In this document: positions 19,224 to 27,925 of the stretch, piece by piece
Numbering within the stretch: position 1 is the first letter of the stretch
Layout: every line of letters begins with the position of its first letter
NCBI RefSeq assembly: GCF_005503625.1
Contig: NZ_SCMX01000028.1
Coordinates: forward strand, 1 to 64,000
From: Cupriavidus sp. 2SB
Lineage (GTDB): Bacteria > Pseudomonadota > Gammaproteobacteria > Burkholderiales > Burkholderiaceae
DNA length: 64,000 bases
Direction: 5' to 3'
The notes under the pieces: generated by a model
Database searches by the model: none
Seen by the model: only the letters and a program-made list of their open reading frames with translations
Told to the model about the DNA's origin: nothing
Program-made: the position numbers and the translations under genes

Positions 19224-20495
19224 ATGACATTCTTCCGTTCCTTCCTCATCGCCGCCACGCTCGGCACGGCAGCGGCATCGATGGCACCGTCGGCACTTGC
19301 CGCATCGGACCCCGCGCTCATCCAGCGCGGTGCCTACCTGGCCCGCGTGGGCGATTGCATGGCCTGCCACAGCGCAACGGGCAAGCCCGAGTACAGCGGC
19401 GGCCTGGCCATCGACAGCGGCCACGGCATCATCTATTCCACCAACATCACGCCGGACAAGCAGCACGGTATCGGCAAGTACACCGAGAAACAGTTCGCCG
19501 ATGCGGTGCGCAAGGGTGTGCGGGCCGATGGCCAGCACCTGTATCCGGCCATGCCCTATCCGAACTACGGCAAGGTGACCGACGCGGACATCCATGCGCT
19601 CTACGCGTTCTTCATGGAAGGCGTGAAACCGAGCAACGCGCAGCCGCCCGAGACCAGCATGGATTTCCCGTTCAACCTGCGCTGGGGCATGCTGGCCTGG
19701 AACTACGTGTTCACCTCGGACAAGCCTTTCCAGCCGCGCCAGGCATGGACCGATCAGGTCAAGCTCGGCGCGTACCTGGTGGAAGGGCTCGGCCATTGCA
19801 GCAGTTGCCACACGCCGCGTGGTTTCGCGATGAACGAGAAAGCCGATTCGAGCGCCGATGCGCAGTACCTCGCAGGTGGGGATCTGAATGGCTGGCCCGT
19901 ACCATCGCTGCGCGGCATGCCGCAGTGGACCAACCAGGACATCGTCGACTATCTGCAGACCGGACGTAACCGCACCGCTGCCGTGGCGGGCGAGATGACC
20001 GCCGTGGTCGAGCACAGCACGTCGCATATGCGCACCACCGATCTGTCTGCGATGGCGGCATATCTGAAGAGCCTGTCGCCGGTGCCGTCGCAAGCGGCTT
20101 CGATCAAGCCCCAAGGTTCAGACGCCACGATCCGCAAGCTGACGGCCGCCAAGAACCTGACGCTCGGCGAAAGGCTGTATCTCGATAACTGCGCGGCCTG
20201 CCACTTTGTCACCGGCAAGGGTGCGGAGCGCGTGTTCCCGCGCGTGGATGGGGCAACGGTCGTCAATGCCGACAGCCCGACCGCGCTGGTCAACGTGATA
20301 TTGGCTGGTGCACGCACGCCATCCACGGCCAAGGCGCCGTCGATCCTGGTGATGCCCGGCTTTGCGCATCGCATGAACGACGCCGAAGTGGCCGAACTCG
20401 CCACGTTCCTGCGCCAGGGCTGGAACAACCGCGCCGCGCCGGTTTCCGAGCGCAATGTGAAGGCGGTCAGGGCATCGATGACGCCCGCGCACTGA
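19224..20495 (+). CDS. Triheme cytochrome c subunit of the FAD dehydrogenase
   Basis: A 423-residue protein with a signal peptide (MAPSALA) and three heme c sites: CMACH near the N-terminus, CSSCH in the middle and CAACH in the C-terminal third. This is the cytochrome subunit that takes electrons from the FAD subunit and passes them to ubiquinone at the inner membrane. The start lies 11 bases after the stop of the large subunit, so the genes are co-transcribed. A longer frame begins inside the previous gene but its extra sequence is not coding-like. Confidence 0.92.
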   Translation: MTFFRSFLIAATLGTAAASMAPSALAASDPALIQRGAYLARVGDCMACHSATGKPEYSGGLAIDSGHGIIYSTNITPDKQHGIGKYTEKQFADAVRKGVRADGQHLYPAMPYPNYGKVTDADIHALYAFFMEGVKPSNAQPPETSMDFPFNLRWGMLAWNYVFTSDKPFQPRQAWTDQVKLGAYLVEGLGHCSSCHTPRGFAMNEKADSSADAQYLAGGDLNGWPVPSLRGMPQWTNQDIVDYLQTGRNRTAAVAGEMTAVVEHSTSHMRTTDLSAMAAYLKSLSPVPSQAASIKPQGSDATIRKLTAAKNLTLGERLYLDNCAACHFVTGKGAERVFPRVDGATVVNADSPTALVNVILAGARTPSTAKAPSILVMPGFAHRMNDAEVAELATFLRQGWNNRAAPVSERNVKAVRASMTPAH

Positions 20496-20637
20496 GTTGT
20501 CAGCTTGCCTTCCCTGCCCGCACGCGCTGGCGGGGAAGGCGCATGCCGCTGCTTAACTCGGCGCACTAAAAGTCTCAATACCAATCGCGGGGCATCCGTC
20601 GCACACTCGTCCGATCCTGACGAATGCCGACATCGCC

Positions 20638-21450
20638 ATGCGCCGATCCCGACTCACCGCCGCGACTTGTGCCCTGCTGCTGGGCGGGATCGCAGGTCAC
20701 GCAGACGCCACGCCGTTCGACCTGCCCGGCGCGATCCCCAACATGGTCGGCCTCGGCATCGGTTCCACCACGGAATACGCAGGCGGCAACGAGCGCATGC
20801 TCGGCGTGTTGCCGGGCCTGCGCTACACCACCGACAGCGGACGCCTGCTCGAGTGGTATGGCCCCTACGCGCAATTCAACTTCGGCAACCTGACCGGCTG
20901 GCAATACGGCCCTGCCGTATCGCTGCGGCTCGGTCGCAAGGATGTCGACGATCCCGTGGTATCGCGCATCCACGAGATCGATACCACCGTAGAAGCCGGT
21001 GGCTACATCGGCTACGAATACATCGCGAGCGGCGCGATTCCGTACCGTCTGCGCGGCGGTGTCAACGTGATGACCAATGCCGGGATCGAATATGGCGGCG
21101 TGCGCGTGAACGCCACGGGCACGGCATGGTTGCCCGTCAGCCGCCGCGCATTCCTCGGCGCGGGTATCGGGCTGACATGGGTCAGCCGCAGCTTCAACCA
21201 GACCTATTTCGGTGTGACGCAAGCGGACAGCACCGCCAGCGGCTTGCCTATCTACAGTCCCGGTGGCGGGCTGGAGCAATACACGGGATGGCTGGCCGCG
21301 ATCTACCAGATCGACAAGCACTGGTTTGCCGGCGCGATGATCTACATGCAGCGCATTGCCGGCGACGCCGCCGACAGTCCCATCGTCAGCCAGCGCGGCA
21401 CGCGCAATCAAATCACGTATGGGGCGGGGATTGCGTATGCGTGGAAGTAG
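20638..21450 (+). CDS. MipA/OmpV family outer-membrane protein
   Basis: The 270-residue protein has a signal peptide (CALLLGGIAGHADA) followed by alternating aromatic beta-strands and family features: IPNMVGLGIGSTTEYAGG near the N-terminus, FLGAGIGLTWVSRSFNQTYFGVT and HWFAGAMIYMQRIAGDAADSPI near the C-terminus. MipA proteins are outer-membrane barrels sometimes linked to murein synthesis or antibiotic entry. It follows the dehydrogenase operon by 142 bases and may share its transcript. A specific role in sugar entry is only a guess. Confidence 0.88.
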   Translation: MRRSRLTAATCALLLGGIAGHADATPFDLPGAIPNMVGLGIGSTTEYAGGNERMLGVLPGLRYTTDSGRLLEWYGPYAQFNFGNLTGWQYGPAVSLRLGRKDVDDPVVSRIHEIDTTVEAGGYIGYEYIASGAIPYRLRGGVNVMTNAGIEYGGVRVNATGTAWLPVSRRAFLGAGIGLTWVSRSFNQTYFGVTQADSTASGLPIYSPGGGLEQYTGWLAAIYQIDKHWFAGAMIYMQRIAGDAADSPIVSQRGTRNQITYGAGIAYAWK

Positions 21451-21466
21451 GTAGCGTTCAAACCCC

Positions 21467-22654
21467 TCACGCCAACTGCGCCACCGCCCCACCCATGATG
21501 CGGCGTCCCAGCGTGATGCCCCAGCGCACCAGTTGCCTGTCCGCAGGAAGCTGGCCCGCCTCGAACTCCGCAAGTCCCACGTCGATCCGGTTGGCGTTGC
21601 CGCCGGTGCGCAATGCCTCGGCCAGCGCCAGTGCATTGGCCGCTGCCTTGCCCGCACCGGCACCGGTGTGTGGACGCGCGACGAATGCAGCATCGCCGAT
21701 CAGCACCACCCTGCCGAACACCATGCGTGGCGCCTCGTAGTCCTGAATCAGTTGAAGGAACGGTTCGGGCGTCGCGGTGACGAGGCTGGCGAGATGCGGC
21801 GCCAGCAGGTCACGTGCGTCGTGCTGCAGCGTCCGGACCTCGGCGTCGCGCATCGCGCCGGGAGGCAGCGAGTGCGTGTGCTGCTGGCCCTGCCGATCGC
21901 GCAGCACCGCATCGAGCATGGCGCCCTGGGCCACCGGGCGATACCAGACCCAGTTCTGGCGGCGCTCGCCAATGCGCACGCTGCCATCCTCGCCTGGAAT
22001 CGCATAGGTCAGGAATTGATGACCACGCCCGTCCTGAAAGGCGAACGTGCCCTGCAACAGGTCATGCGCGCCTTCAGTAAGCGCCCGCTCCGGCAGCACG
22101 CCGCGCCACGCCGCGTATCCGGCATAGCGTGGCGCGGCGCCCGGCAACACCTGGCTGCGTACGGCCGACAACGGACCGTCCGCGGCCACCAGCAGATCGC
22201 CCCGTTCCTCGCGGCCCGATGCGAACCGCACGATGACATGGCGGCCCGCGCCGGACCCTTCCTCGCGGAACGACACGAACGTCTCGCCCGCGTGCAGCGT
22301 GGCGGGGTCCACGGCTTGCCGCAGCCGTTGATAGAGCCCGTTCCAAGCGATCTGTGTCTGCGGCATGTACATGCGGCGCACCGAGCCGTTGCGCGAGACG
22401 AAGGTGCGATCGCGCGACGGCACGCCGAAGTCCGATCCGGCATGGATGCCCGCGAACTCCAGCGCGGCTTCCACGGGCGGTTGCAGCACCAGTCCGCCGC
22501 CACGGCTGTCCAGTGCCTGGGGCGAGCGCTCGAAGACCTGCACGTCCCAGCCGGCCGCGCGCAGGCAGACCGCCGCAAGCAGGCCGCCCAGCGAACCACC
22601 AACGACGATGGCCTTCGGGGCTGGTGGAGTGTTGAACGAAAGCGACTGGGCCAT
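21467..22654 (-). CDS. FAD-dependent aromatic monooxygenase (PHBH / dihydroxypyridine hydroxylase-like)
   Basis: A 395-residue flavoprotein hydroxylase. It has the N-terminal GxGxxG-like motif VVGGSLGGLLAAVCLRAAG, a DG-type motif VAADGPLSAVR, and VVLIGDAAFVARPHTGAGAGKAAANALAL for the second FAD-binding motif. The R-x-Q/S-region and the FVARPHTGAG variant recall 2,6-dihydroxypyridine 3-hydroxylases and related single-component enzymes. AAGGAGCTTGCAGCC precedes ATG 22654; the longer upstream frame has no family sequence. It is divergent from an isochorismatase-fold hydrolase. The aromatic substrate is unknown. Confidence 0.88.
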   Translation of the reverse strand: MAQSLSFNTPPAPKAIVVGGSLGGLLAAVCLRAAGWDVQVFERSPQALDSRGGGLVLQPPVEAALEFAGIHAGSDFGVPSRDRTFVSRNGSVRRMYMPQTQIAWNGLYQRLRQAVDPATLHAGETFVSFREEGSGAGRHVIVRFASGREERGDLLVAADGPLSAVRSQVLPGAAPRYAGYAAWRGVLPERALTEGAHDLLQGTFAFQDGRGHQFLTYAIPGEDGSVRIGERRQNWVWYRPVAQGAMLDAVLRDRQGQQHTHSLPPGAMRDAEVRTLQHDARDLLAPHLASLVTATPEPFLQLIQDYEAPRMVFGRVVLIGDAAFVARPHTGAGAGKAAANALALAEALRTGGNANRIDVGLAEFEAGQLPADRQLVRWGITLGRRIMGGAVAQLA

Positions 22655-23016
22655 GGCTGCAAGCTCCTTGCACGATGAGTGGGTTGGCGACCGTTGCCGC
22701 CAGAGTGATGTCATCGTAGGCGCCGTCGTAGGGTGGATACCATCGCGCACTCGTTGGCGCGGTCTCACACCTATGTATGACCCAATCCCCTTTTTCCCTG
22801 CTGCCCGGATGTCTTTTAGCCTTTCGCTATCGATTCAATAAATTTGAACAACTATGACAGCGAACCCCGGTTTTTCTCCGGCGGGGCCACCGCTATAGTT
22901 CAACCCATGGACGGCGCAGCCACGCAACGAAGCGAAACGAAGCCAACGAAGCGAAGCCAGCGCCGCCCGATAAAACCTCAAACTTATTGAACACCTTTTT
23001 ATTCCGGAGAATCACC
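22655..23016. other. Divergent intergenic region with direct repeat
   Basis: This 362-base gap separates the divergent monooxygenase and hydrolase genes. It contains a 12-base direct repeat, CAACGAAGCGAA, at 22925 and 22944, and the ten bases ACCTATGTAT at 22769-22778, which recur inverted at 42848. I find no coding frame in it. CGGAGA at its right end is the ribosome site of the hydrolase. Confidence 0.5.
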
Positions 23017-23724
23017 ATGTCGAACGCCAACAACGCCAAGCTGGAAGTCCTGACCCCGCGCAATAGCCAACTGATCTTCATCGACCACCAGCCGCAAATG
23101 GCCTTCGGTGTGCAGTCGATGGACCGCCAGACCATGAAGAACAACGTGGTGGGCCTGGCCAAGGCAGCCAAGATCTTCGACGTGCCGACCACGATCACCA
23201 CCGTCGAGAGCGAATCGTTCTCCGGCTATACCTACCCCGAACTGCTCGACGTGTTCCCCGGCAAGGAAACGCTCGAACGCACCTCGATGAATTCCTGGGA
23301 CGACCAGAAGGTGCGCGACGCACTGGCCGCGAATGGCCGCAAGAAGATCGTCGTCGCCGGCCTCTGGACCGAAGTCTGCAACACCACGTTTGCCCTGTGC
23401 GCCATGCTCGAAGGCGACTACGAGATCTACATGGTGGCCGATGCCTCCGGCGGCACCACCAAGGAAGCGCACGACTATGCGATGCAACGCATGATCCAGG
23501 CTGGCGTGGTGCCGGTGACGTGGCAACAAGTGCTGCTCGAATGGCAGCGTGACTGGAAGAACAAGGAAACGTACGACGCCGTGACGAGCCTGGCCAAGGA
23601 ACACTCGGGCGCCTACGGCATGGGCATCGACTACGCCTATACGATGGTCCACAAGGCCGCGCAGCGTACGCAGACGACGCACGAGTCGATCGCCCCGGTG
23701 CATGCGCCGGTGATCGAACGCTGA
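23017..23724 (+). CDS. Isochorismatase-family hydrolase (YcaC-like)
   Basis: A 235-residue cysteine hydrolase. LIFIDHQPQMAFGV holds the catalytic Asp, and VVAGLWTEVCNTTFALCAMLEG holds the nucleophile Cys in the isochorismatase-family turn. The sequence closely follows YcaC-type proteins, octameric enzymes of unclear substrate that cleave amides or related bonds. The start is supported by CCGGAGA. It diverges from the FAD monooxygenase at 22654. The true substrate is not known; a link with the neighbouring hydroxylase in heteroaromatic breakdown is a hypothesis only. Confidence 0.88.
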   Translation: MSNANNAKLEVLTPRNSQLIFIDHQPQMAFGVQSMDRQTMKNNVVGLAKAAKIFDVPTTITTVESESFSGYTYPELLDVFPGKETLERTSMNSWDDQKVRDALAANGRKKIVVAGLWTEVCNTTFALCAMLEGDYEIYMVADASGGTTKEAHDYAMQRMIQAGVVPVTWQQVLLEWQRDWKNKETYDAVTSLAKEHSGAYGMGIDYAYTMVHKAAQRTQTTHESIAPVHAPVIER

Positions 23725-23725
23725 C

Positions 23726-23821
23726 ATGAAAAACGGCGCCCTTCTCCTGGGATGCTGGCTGGCAGTCAGCATGTCCAGCGCAGCCGCAGCGGCCCTCGTC
23801 GTCCAGACGCTGGCCGCGTGA
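23726..23821 (+). CDS. Possible 31-residue hydrophobic peptide
   Basis: ATG 23726 lies one base after the hydrolase stop and opens a frame encoding MKNGALLLGCWLAVSMSSAA followed by more Ala/Val/Leu residues. The product is a single hydrophobic segment resembling a signal peptide or a small membrane peptide, with a Cys at position 10. Its position would allow translational coupling to the hydrolase. There is no independent evidence that it is made. Confidence 0.35.
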   Translation: MKNGALLLGCWLAVSMSSAAAAALVVQTLAA

Positions 23822-23834
23822 TGAAAAGAAATGC

Positions 23835-23863
23835 TTGCGCTCCGGCCAAGGTCTAGATAGAAT
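23835..23863 (+). promoter_or_regulatory. Sigma-70 promoter of the tRNA-Val gene
   Basis: TTGCGC (23835-23840) and TAGAAT (23858-23863) are separated by exactly 17 bases and end 14 bases before the mature tRNA 5' end, a usual arrangement for a stable-RNA promoter. Confidence 0.6.
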
Positions 23864-23877
23864 TCGCGCCTTCTTAC

Positions 23878-23954
23878 AGGCTCGTAGCTCAGCTGGTTAG
23901 AGCACCACCTTGACATGGTGGGGGTCGTTGGTTCGAGTCCAATCGAGCCTACCA
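23878..23954 (+). tRNA. tRNA-Val (anticodon GAC)
   Basis: A 77-base cloverleaf reads directly from the sequence. The acceptor arms AGGCTCG and CGAGCCT pair fully. The D-arm region is AGCTCAGCTGGTTAGAGC. The anticodon stem CCACC/GGTGG encloses the loop TTGACAT with anticodon GAC. The T-arm is GTTGG-TTCGAGT-CCAAT. The discriminator A and CCA end are encoded in the DNA. The gene stands alone with its own promoter and terminator. Confidence 0.96.
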
Positions 23955-23969
23955 ACGCATCACGCAGAC

Positions 23970-24000
23970 ACGGACGGTCCATCGCGGACCGTCCGTTTTT
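23970..24000 (+). terminator. Rho-independent terminator after tRNA-Val
   Basis: The stem CGGACGGTCC / GGACCGTCCG with the loop ATCGC is followed by TTTTT, 16 bases after the tRNA 3' end. Confidence 0.85.
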
Positions 24001-24030
24001 GTTTGTCTTCTCGAAACACGGAGTGCTTCC

Positions 24031-24363
24031 ATGATCCAGCCCGGCAACGTATTCAAGGACAACCTCGCGCAACTGCCCGCCATCGACGGCATTGCCCGGA
24101 TCGACCTGGTGGACACCGCCGGCGCCGTCGTGGCCAGCATCGAGAATGTGCAGGGCAAGCAGGGTTCGCTCGCCGTGTACAACTATCTGCAGCAGGCGTT
24201 CGGCACGCTCGACGCACGCGCTGCAGAGCACGCCCTGGCCGTCTTCGCCGAACACACCGCCGATGCACGCAACCGTCCGGGTGCCCATCCCAATGTGGAT
24301 CGCCTGCTGGCGATCGCCGGCGGTGCCGAAGCGCTGAAGATCGTCGTCATTCAGAAGGGCTGA
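24031..24363 (+). CDS. DUF2322-like small protein of unknown function
   Basis: A 110-residue protein starting MIQPGNVFKDNLAQLPAIDG, with IARIDLVDTAGAVVASIENVQ and the later segment FAEHTADARNRPGAHPNVDR. I recognise this pattern as the DUF2322 family of proteobacterial cytoplasmic proteins. No catalytic motif, signal peptide or membrane segment is visible. CGGAGTG precedes the ATG. Function unknown; family assignment is from memory of the sequence pattern and should be taken as likely rather than certain. Confidence 0.75.
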   Translation: MIQPGNVFKDNLAQLPAIDGIARIDLVDTAGAVVASIENVQGKQGSLAVYNYLQQAFGTLDARAAEHALAVFAEHTADARNRPGAHPNVDRLLAIAGGAEALKIVVIQKG

Positions 24364-24396
24364 GCCCCCTCTTCCCGCCCTTCTCTGCAGTACCGC

Positions 24397-24690
24397 TCAG
24401 CGCATCTTTCCAATGATGGCCTGCATTTCATCTGCATCGAATGCGCGCAGCGTCTGGGTATGCACGTTGCCCTGAGCGGCAATGGTCAGGCCGAAGGCGG
24501 TGACCGCGGCATCGTCGGGTCCTTCCATCGTCAGTACCACGTCATATTTGCCTAGCGTCCAGAGGACATCCGTGACCTTGACGCCAAATTGCCCGGCGGC
24601 TTCCCTGACGGCAGCCGCACGTTTGGTGGTCTCCTTGACCGTACGGACCCCCTGGTCCGTAAAGGTTGCGAGCACGATATAGCGGGACAT
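24397..24690 (-). CDS. GYD-domain protein
   Basis: A 97-residue ferredoxin-like fold protein. It opens with YIVLATFTDQGVRTVKETT and has LWTLGKYDVVLTMEGPDDAA, whose GKYD corresponds to the family's GxYD motif. GYD proteins are small, widespread and poorly characterised. GGAGGTTCAAC directly before ATG 24690 makes this the start even though the frame is open further upstream. It is convergent with the DUF2322-like gene. Confidence 0.85.
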   Translation of the reverse strand: MSRYIVLATFTDQGVRTVKETTKRAAAVREAAGQFGVKVTDVLWTLGKYDVVLTMEGPDDAAVTAFGLTIAAQGNVHTQTLRAFDADEMQAIIGKMR

Positions 24691-25000
24691 GTTGAACCTC
24701 CGACAAAATGGAATCGGGCGCCGTTGGCCGGAGGCCAGCGGTGGTTCAGCGTTTCCGGGCGACCAAGGCACGCGAAGGCCGCGCGCAACGTTTCCCGGTT
24801 CGATATCGGCCAGATGTGCGCCTCGTGAAGACAGTCGCACGGGAACCCTGAGCAATCCCGTCACGATGCAATTTGCGCGCCACAGCGAGCAGGGCGCGGC
24901 CTGACGGCCGGACACGTCGCCATAGCCGCGCGCAGCGGCACGGGACGTTGCAGAAGTGAAACTGCGGAAATGCGGCGCAAGTGAGACGCGGATGCAGCGC
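24691..25000. other. Intergenic region without a recognised gene
   Basis: About 310 bases between the start of the GYD gene and the end of the DUF4239-like gene, both on the minus strand. It should hold the GYD promoter. Short open frames occur but none has a ribosome site or family sequence. Confidence 0.5.
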
Positions 25001-25765
25001 TTACTTTTTCAGCGACGCCTCAAGACTCAGCAGGTTCAGCGGCGCCACGCGTATCAGTCCGCCGCGCGGACTGTCGATATCCGAGATCAGCGCCAGCGAC
25101 AGCGACACCGTCAATGGCAGCACCACGATCAGCACCGCCTTGACGTGGCTGCCGCGCATGCCATAGCCCTGCATCATGTTGCTGAAGAACGCGATGGCGA
25201 TCATCAGGCACCACGCGGCCACCGGAATCCGGTTGATCCACGCCGCCTCCGTATAGCCCTGCGAATTGATCACGTCATTCATGCCTGACACCACTAGCCC
25301 GGTGATCGGATTGGGCTTGTCGCGCGCCACGTCGCGCACCGTCTTCCACATCTCGTCTTCGATACGCGCCGTCGCCACCGCGATCTCGCTTAGTTCGTCC
25401 TTGTCGCGCGTGCGGTAATAGATGATGCGCTGGTCCAGGTACTGGATCAGCAGCGCCTTCACCTTGTCTGCCTCCGGTCCCTCGATCAGATCCGCGCGCA
25501 GATACTCGGTGCCAATCGCGTTGGCCTCCTCTTCCTCAAGGTTCTTGCGTTGGTCATAACGGCCCACTGCCATCGACAGCGTGAAGCCGATCAATAACGC
25601 CAGCAGCGTCAGCGTGGCGCCCTGCACCAGGTTGAAATCGTCGCGGTTGTCGCCAGGCACCGGATAGATCCGACGCAGCACCAGTGCGCCAAGCGCCGTG
25701 GCAATCGCCATCAGCACGATCAACACCACGAACAGGATGGCGGGATGCGCAATCAGTGGATTCAT
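25001..25765 (-). CDS. DUF4239-like inner-membrane protein
   Basis: A 254-residue protein with two N-terminal membrane helices (FVVLIVLMAIATALGALVL and GATLTLLALLIGFTLSMAVG), a long cytoplasmic or periplasmic helical domain rich in charged residues, and two C-terminal helices (VAAWCLMIAIAFFSNMMQG and VLIVVLPLTVSLSLALI). This is the layout of DUF4239/bestrophin-like proteins, with the characteristic RYDQRKNLEEEEANAIGTEYLRADL after helix two. GAGGACTTC precedes ATG 25765, 23 bases after the AspT-like gene stop, so the two are one operon. Function unknown; ion-channel activity is possible. Confidence 0.8.
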   Translation of the reverse strand: MNPLIAHPAILFVVLIVLMAIATALGALVLRRIYPVPGDNRDDFNLVQGATLTLLALLIGFTLSMAVGRYDQRKNLEEEEANAIGTEYLRADLIEGPEADKVKALLIQYLDQRIIYYRTRDKDELSEIAVATARIEDEMWKTVRDVARDKPNPITGLVVSGMNDVINSQGYTEAAWINRIPVAAWCLMIAIAFFSNMMQGYGMRGSHVKAVLIVVLPLTVSLSLALISDIDSPRGGLIRVAPLNLLSLEASLKK

Positions 25766-25788
25766 GAAGTCCTCGTACGTGCGACGCG

Positions 25789-27486
25789 TTACTGCATGCC
25801 GTGGGCCAACGCGATGATGATCGGCCCCAGCACCGGCAGCATGACGTTGGCGATGGCATAGGTCACCGTGTAGCCCAGCAGCGGCACCGAACTCTGGCTG
25901 GACGCCATGATCGCGCTGATGGCCGGCGTGCTCACATGCTGGCCGGCAATTGCACCCACCAGCAGCGGGCCCTCGATCTTGAGCACCTTGTGTCCGATCC
26001 ACAGTGACAGGCAAGCCGGCCCCAGCGACACCGCCAGCCCGATCAGCGGCAGCACCAGACCATGCTCGCGGATCAACGAGATCGCAGCCGGGCCAGCAGA
26101 AAGCCCCACGCACGCCACGAATACCGCCAACCCCAGATCCTTCAGCAACTGCACGGCAGCCGCAGGCATATCGCCAATGGTAGGGCGCTTGAAGTGAATC
26201 CATCCGAAGACCAGCCCGCTTAGCAGCGCGCCGCCGCCACTGCCCAGCGTCAGCGGAATGCCGCCCACGTTGAGCGTCAGACTGCCCACGACCAGCCCGA
26301 TCAAGATGCCCGCGCACAGGAAGACGAGGTCGGTGACATCGGTCGTGCGCACCTCGGTGCCGAGTTCCTGCCCGGCGGCCGACAACGCCGGCTCCACCCC
26401 GACCAGCGTCACGCGGTCACCATGCTGCAGCCGCGTGGCCCGCGTGATCGGCAGGCTCATGCCGGAGCGCACGATCTGCTGCACCCAGGCGGTACGGATA
26501 TGACGCTGCGTGGCCGCGTGCGCCAGTTCGCCGAGCGTGCGGCCATTGACGGCAGGCTTGCGCACGATGATGTGTTGCTCGCCAAGTTGCAGGGCATCGG
26601 CATGGCCGGGCGGCAGCAACACTTCGGGACCGATCAGGTCGCCCGCTTTCAGCAGCCTGTCCCGCACACCGATCACGGCGGCGATGTCGCCGGCTTCGAG
26701 CACCTGCTCCGGCGTTGGCTCCACCTGCTCGCCATGCCGGAACACGCTGATCAGCAACGTGCGCCCGCCAATGCGGGTCTCCAGCCCGTTGATCGTCATC
26801 CCCGCCGCCTGCTCCACGCGGTACGAGCGCCCCACGAGGCGAGGCAACGCCGGATGCGTGGCCACATCGTCATCCGAGGCAGCTTCAAGCCGTGTGGCCA
26901 ACTCCTTCGACGCTTCCTTGAGGTTGATGCGCAGCAGTGCCGGAGCGATCTGACTGGTGAAGAAGACGATGCTGATGAGCCCGACGAGATAGGTCAGCGT
27001 ATAGGCCGTGGCGATATTGGCTTCCATGCGGCTCACCTCGGCAGGATCGAGGTTCAGGTGCCGCAGCGCCTCGGCTGCCGTGCCAACCACCGCCGATTCC
27101 GTGGCCGCGCCCGCCGCCAGCCCCGCCGCCGTGCCGGCGTCCAGCCCGAGCAACGGCACGGCGGCCAGTACCACGGTCAGCACCACCACGGCTTCGATCA
27201 GGGGCAGCGCCATGTAGCGCAGGCTCGAACGATTCAGGTTCGCAAAGAACTGCGGCCCGCCCGCGTAGCCCATCGCGAAGATGAACAGGGCAAACGACAC
27301 TTCCTTGAGTTCGCCGTGCATCTGGCAGCCGGTCTGGCCCAGCAGCAGCGCCACGATCAGCGTGCCGCAGACCCCGCCCAGGCGGATAGGTCCGGCCCGC
27401 AGCATACCAATCAGGTAACCCAGCCCCACCGTGATGAACAGCACGGCCATGGGCACGGCGTTGAAAAATCCGACGGAACATTGCAT
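25789..27486 (-). CDS. AspT/YidE-type putative antiporter with TrkA-C domains
   Basis: A 565-residue membrane protein with two sets of about five helices flanking a soluble middle. That middle holds two RCK/TrkA-C-like domains (INGLETRIGGRTLLISVFRHGEQ, and VNGRTLGELAHAATQRHIRTAWVQQI). This is the aspartate:alanine exchanger (AAE) family layout. GAATESAVVGTAAEAL and GAIAGQHVSTPAISAI are the two GxxxG/S-rich re-entrant elements typical of the family. True aspartate:alanine exchange was shown for Tetragenococcus AspT. Here succinate, alanine or another anion is possible and no decarboxylase gene is adjacent. Confidence 0.85.
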   Translation of the reverse strand: MQCSVGFFNAVPMAVLFITVGLGYLIGMLRAGPIRLGGVCGTLIVALLLGQTGCQMHGELKEVSFALFIFAMGYAGGPQFFANLNRSSLRYMALPLIEAVVVLTVVLAAVPLLGLDAGTAAGLAAGAATESAVVGTAAEALRHLNLDPAEVSRMEANIATAYTLTYLVGLISIVFFTSQIAPALLRINLKEASKELATRLEAASDDDVATHPALPRLVGRSYRVEQAAGMTINGLETRIGGRTLLISVFRHGEQVEPTPEQVLEAGDIAAVIGVRDRLLKAGDLIGPEVLLPPGHADALQLGEQHIIVRKPAVNGRTLGELAHAATQRHIRTAWVQQIVRSGMSLPITRATRLQHGDRVTLVGVEPALSAAGQELGTEVRTTDVTDLVFLCAGILIGLVVGSLTLNVGGIPLTLGSGGGALLSGLVFGWIHFKRPTIGDMPAAAVQLLKDLGLAVFVACVGLSAGPAAISLIREHGLVLPLIGLAVSLGPACLSLWIGHKVLKIEGPLLVGAIAGQHVSTPAISAIMASSQSSVPLLGYTVTYAIANVMLPVLGPIIIALAHGMQ

Positions 27487-27721
27487 GGCGGGGGCGCGCG
27501 GGGCGAACGACCGGTTTTTGGGCGCATGGGCGGCGAACTGACCAGCTATCGTGCCCCATTCGCCCCTGCGCGCGCCTGCGTCAAAGAAAATTTCATATCG
27601 GAGTCAGAAATCTTCAATACCGGCGAATTGTCCTTGTCCTTGCCCTTGGCCTTGCTCTTTCCCTTTGCCAATCCTCACCACACCGTGCAAACCTTACAGG
27701 CAGCGGATTTGCCGCCAATGG

Positions 27722-27859
27722 CTACCAGAACGTGGCCGCGTAGCCCACGACGATCAGTGCGATCGCGATCAGGAATATCGGATGCGTCCATGTATAGCGC
27801 CGGTTGCCGCGCAGGCGCTGCATTTTCTCTTCACGGTTCTGCACGTCGTCTTGTTGCAT
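27722..27859 (-). CDS. Small single-helix membrane protein (45 aa)
   Basis: ATG 27859 is preceded by CGGGAGATCGC and encodes 45 residues. A charged N-terminus (MQQDDVQNREEKMQRLRGNRR) is followed by one membrane helix (HPIFLIAIALIVVGYAATFW) up to the stop. It lies downstream of the kinase-CheB-CheR operon on the same strand, 67 bases after it. The ribosome site and clean charge/helix pattern support a real gene. Function unknown; it resembles small inner-membrane proteins that modulate larger partners. Confidence 0.6.
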   Translation of the reverse strand: MQQDDVQNREEKMQRLRGNRRYTWTHPIFLIAIALIVVGYAATFW

Positions 27860-27925
27860 GCGATCTCCCGAAGTGGATGGTTTCCGGTTCAGGAGTGCAG
27901 GATGCGTGCCATGTCCCTTGCGCCG

